A stretch of 64,000 bases of DNA from Rotaria macrura (taxonomy: Eukaryota > Rotifera > Eurotatoria > Philodinida > Philodinidae): positions 1-64,000 of the forward strand of contig OENT01000476.1 of assembly GCA_900239685.1 (NCBI GenBank), given 5' to 3'. The notes beneath the pieces were generated by a model. That model was not told the DNA's origin. It did not search any database and saw only the letters and a list, made by a program, of their open reading frames with translations. Made by a program: the position numbers and the translations under genes. Below, one piece after another: positions 62,677 to 64,000 of this stretch. Numbering within the stretch: position 1 is the stretch's first letter; each line of letters starts with the position of its first letter.

Positions 62677-63593
62677 GATGTTGCGTATTGGAAATTGTGA
62701 TCAATTGCCTTAGTTTCCGCTCTTACTAATATCTTATCGCTTCTATTTAAATATCATAACAGTGGGAAAAAACCCATGAATATTTGCTCATCATACCAGG
62801 ACACACAATTGGTTGCTAGTTAAAAATAAGAGAAATATGTCAAAGGTGTGTGTCGCTGCTCTGCAAGTGGATGCTTGCTCGTATTCATGCAGCATATAAT
62901 CCGTATTTACTATGATTCATCAATAGAGAACAACAAAATCTGCATTCTTTGAAGGATTTGTTTTCATTCTTGCGCGAGAAGAAGGTTCATCTTTTTCCAT
63001 AATGAATAAATTTTGAATACTGCATTCCTGGGCATACAGGGATTATTCGATAGCCGCGAGAAGCGATGCACTTTTATCACCGTATCATTACATTTTAAGG
63101 TTTGAGTGTGTGAGTGAATGAGAAACGTACTTCAGATCGATAGGCTAAGTTTAGAATGCACCAAATTCAACTCGCATGAAATCAAATTTCTATTCATTGT
63201 TCAGCTTTTGTTGCGATGACTAGAATTGCAACTATATTCAACTGGAGCTGTCATTACATTTGAACGAATTCGAACGCAGCTGATATGGCCCTTATATGGG
63301 ATCGACAAGAATCGACATGGATTGGACTGATTTGAGTCATGTTAGAGAGACCCGGGAAGAACTTGAATCTAAAGTAATAGATTAGAACAGACGAATGATA
63401 CAGTTAAATGAAATCTTAATACATCATAGGAATTCAAGTGGAAGTATTCAGACTGATGACTGCTCTTCAGTGAGGGGAGGACAAGTAGGGGGATAAAGCA
63501 AAGCCCTATTGTTTTATGATTCAGATTGGTGTATATTCATTTGAAACATTATGAGGGGAGTTTTACAAAGCCCTTGTATATGATAGCATGAAC
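62677..63593. promoter_or_regulatory. Upstream region of the dynamin-like gene
   Basis: A TATA-like word (ATTTAAATA, minus strand, about 62745-62755) lies 70-80 bp before the start codon. No gene is seen up to the TPR relic at 63594. Confidence 0.35.
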
Positions 63594-63846
63594 CACTATA
63601 CGAAAATACTTTCATTATATGAAAAAGGTTCCAACAATCTACGAAAAACGTCTGCCTACTAATCACCCTGATCTAGCTACTTCCTACGACAATATCGGTA
63701 TAGCGCACTCAGGCATAAGTAACTCATCGACGGTACTTGCGTTCCTAGAAAAGACACTTTCCAATCAATAAAAATCATTTCTATCAGAACATCCTCAAAG
63801 AAAACTCGCGATGAGTAATATTGACCACATAGAAGAGAAGTTGTAA
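63594..63846 (+). pseudogene. Decayed kinesin-light-chain-like TPR fragment
   Basis: The translation shows YTKILSLYEK, then after a one-base frame change near 63628 IYEKRLPTNHPDLATSYDNIG, then FLEKTLSNQ, an in-frame TAA, and KSFLSEHPQRKLAMSNID. This is the pattern of the 42-residue TPR of kinesin-light-chain-like proteins (EKALEI..KSLPPNHPDLATSYNNIG), which form very large families in bdelloid rotifers. Only about two repeats survive, with one frameshift and one stop. It continues no recognisable gene on its left. Confidence 0.7.
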
Positions 63847-64000
63847 ATGTTTCGTTGTTCATTTCTTTACATTAATAAATTTTTTTCTTTTGACTGTTAT
63901 TTGATTCATCGAATATTTTTCACAGATTTCTCTTGTTAATGCTACCAGGTAAAATAATCTTTGTTCGACATGGGTATTTCAGGTGGAATCACGTCAAATT

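Overview
The window is nuclear DNA of a small-genome invertebrate animal, most likely a bdelloid rotifer. It is AT-rich. Its genes carry many introns, mostly 50-80 bp with GT...AG ends and some of 1-4 kb. The genes are animal housekeeping and developmental genes, and the right edge holds a decayed kinesin-light-chain/TPR relic of a type that is very abundant in bdelloid genomes. The rotifer assignment is inference; the animal assignment is firm (SoxB HMG box, endophilin-B, SLC35A, COQ9).

Layout. 1-8 kb: no gene; several foldback or MITE-like elements (a 32-bp minisatellite element, a terminal-inverted-repeat element with a near-perfect central palindrome, and a long-armed foldback). 10.4-11.6 kb (+): a type II membrane glycosyltransferase-like gene. 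15.7-16.8 kb (-): a SoxB-type HMG-box gene, followed by about 14 kb without a recognisable gene but rich in microsatellites. That stretch contains a 765-bp inverted-repeat transposon at 24.9-25.6 kb and a C-tract-ended element at 26.2-26.5 kb. 31.3-32.9 kb (-): a complete nine-exon endophilin-B gene. 37.2-39.6 kb (-): a five-exon SLC35A nucleotide-sugar transporter. 41.8-46.7 kb (-): an SNX15-like PX protein with a 4.1-kb first intron. 47.0-50.0 kb (+): a ten-exon COQ9 gene with one apparent GC-AG intron, head-to-head with the PX gene. 50.1-55.2 kb (-): a nine-exon gene matching the C-terminal half of WDR43/Utp5, tail-to-tail with COQ9. Its 1.9-kb third intron contains, on the opposite strand, a complete two-exon ankyrin-repeat gene at 53.0-53.9 kb. 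59.5-62.7 kb (-): a three-exon dynamin/Mx-like large GTPase. 63.6-63.8 kb (+): the TPR relic.

The genes do not form a pathway. They cover membrane shaping and traffic (endophilin-B, PX protein, dynamin-like GTPase), Golgi glycosylation (glycosyltransferase-like protein, nucleotide-sugar transporter), mitochondrial ubiquinone synthesis (COQ9), ribosome biogenesis (WDR43-like) and neural or stem-cell transcription (SoxB). Exon models were built by hand from splice sites and reading phase. Every multi-exon model listed closes in frame. No RNA gene, CRISPR or prokaryotic feature was seen.
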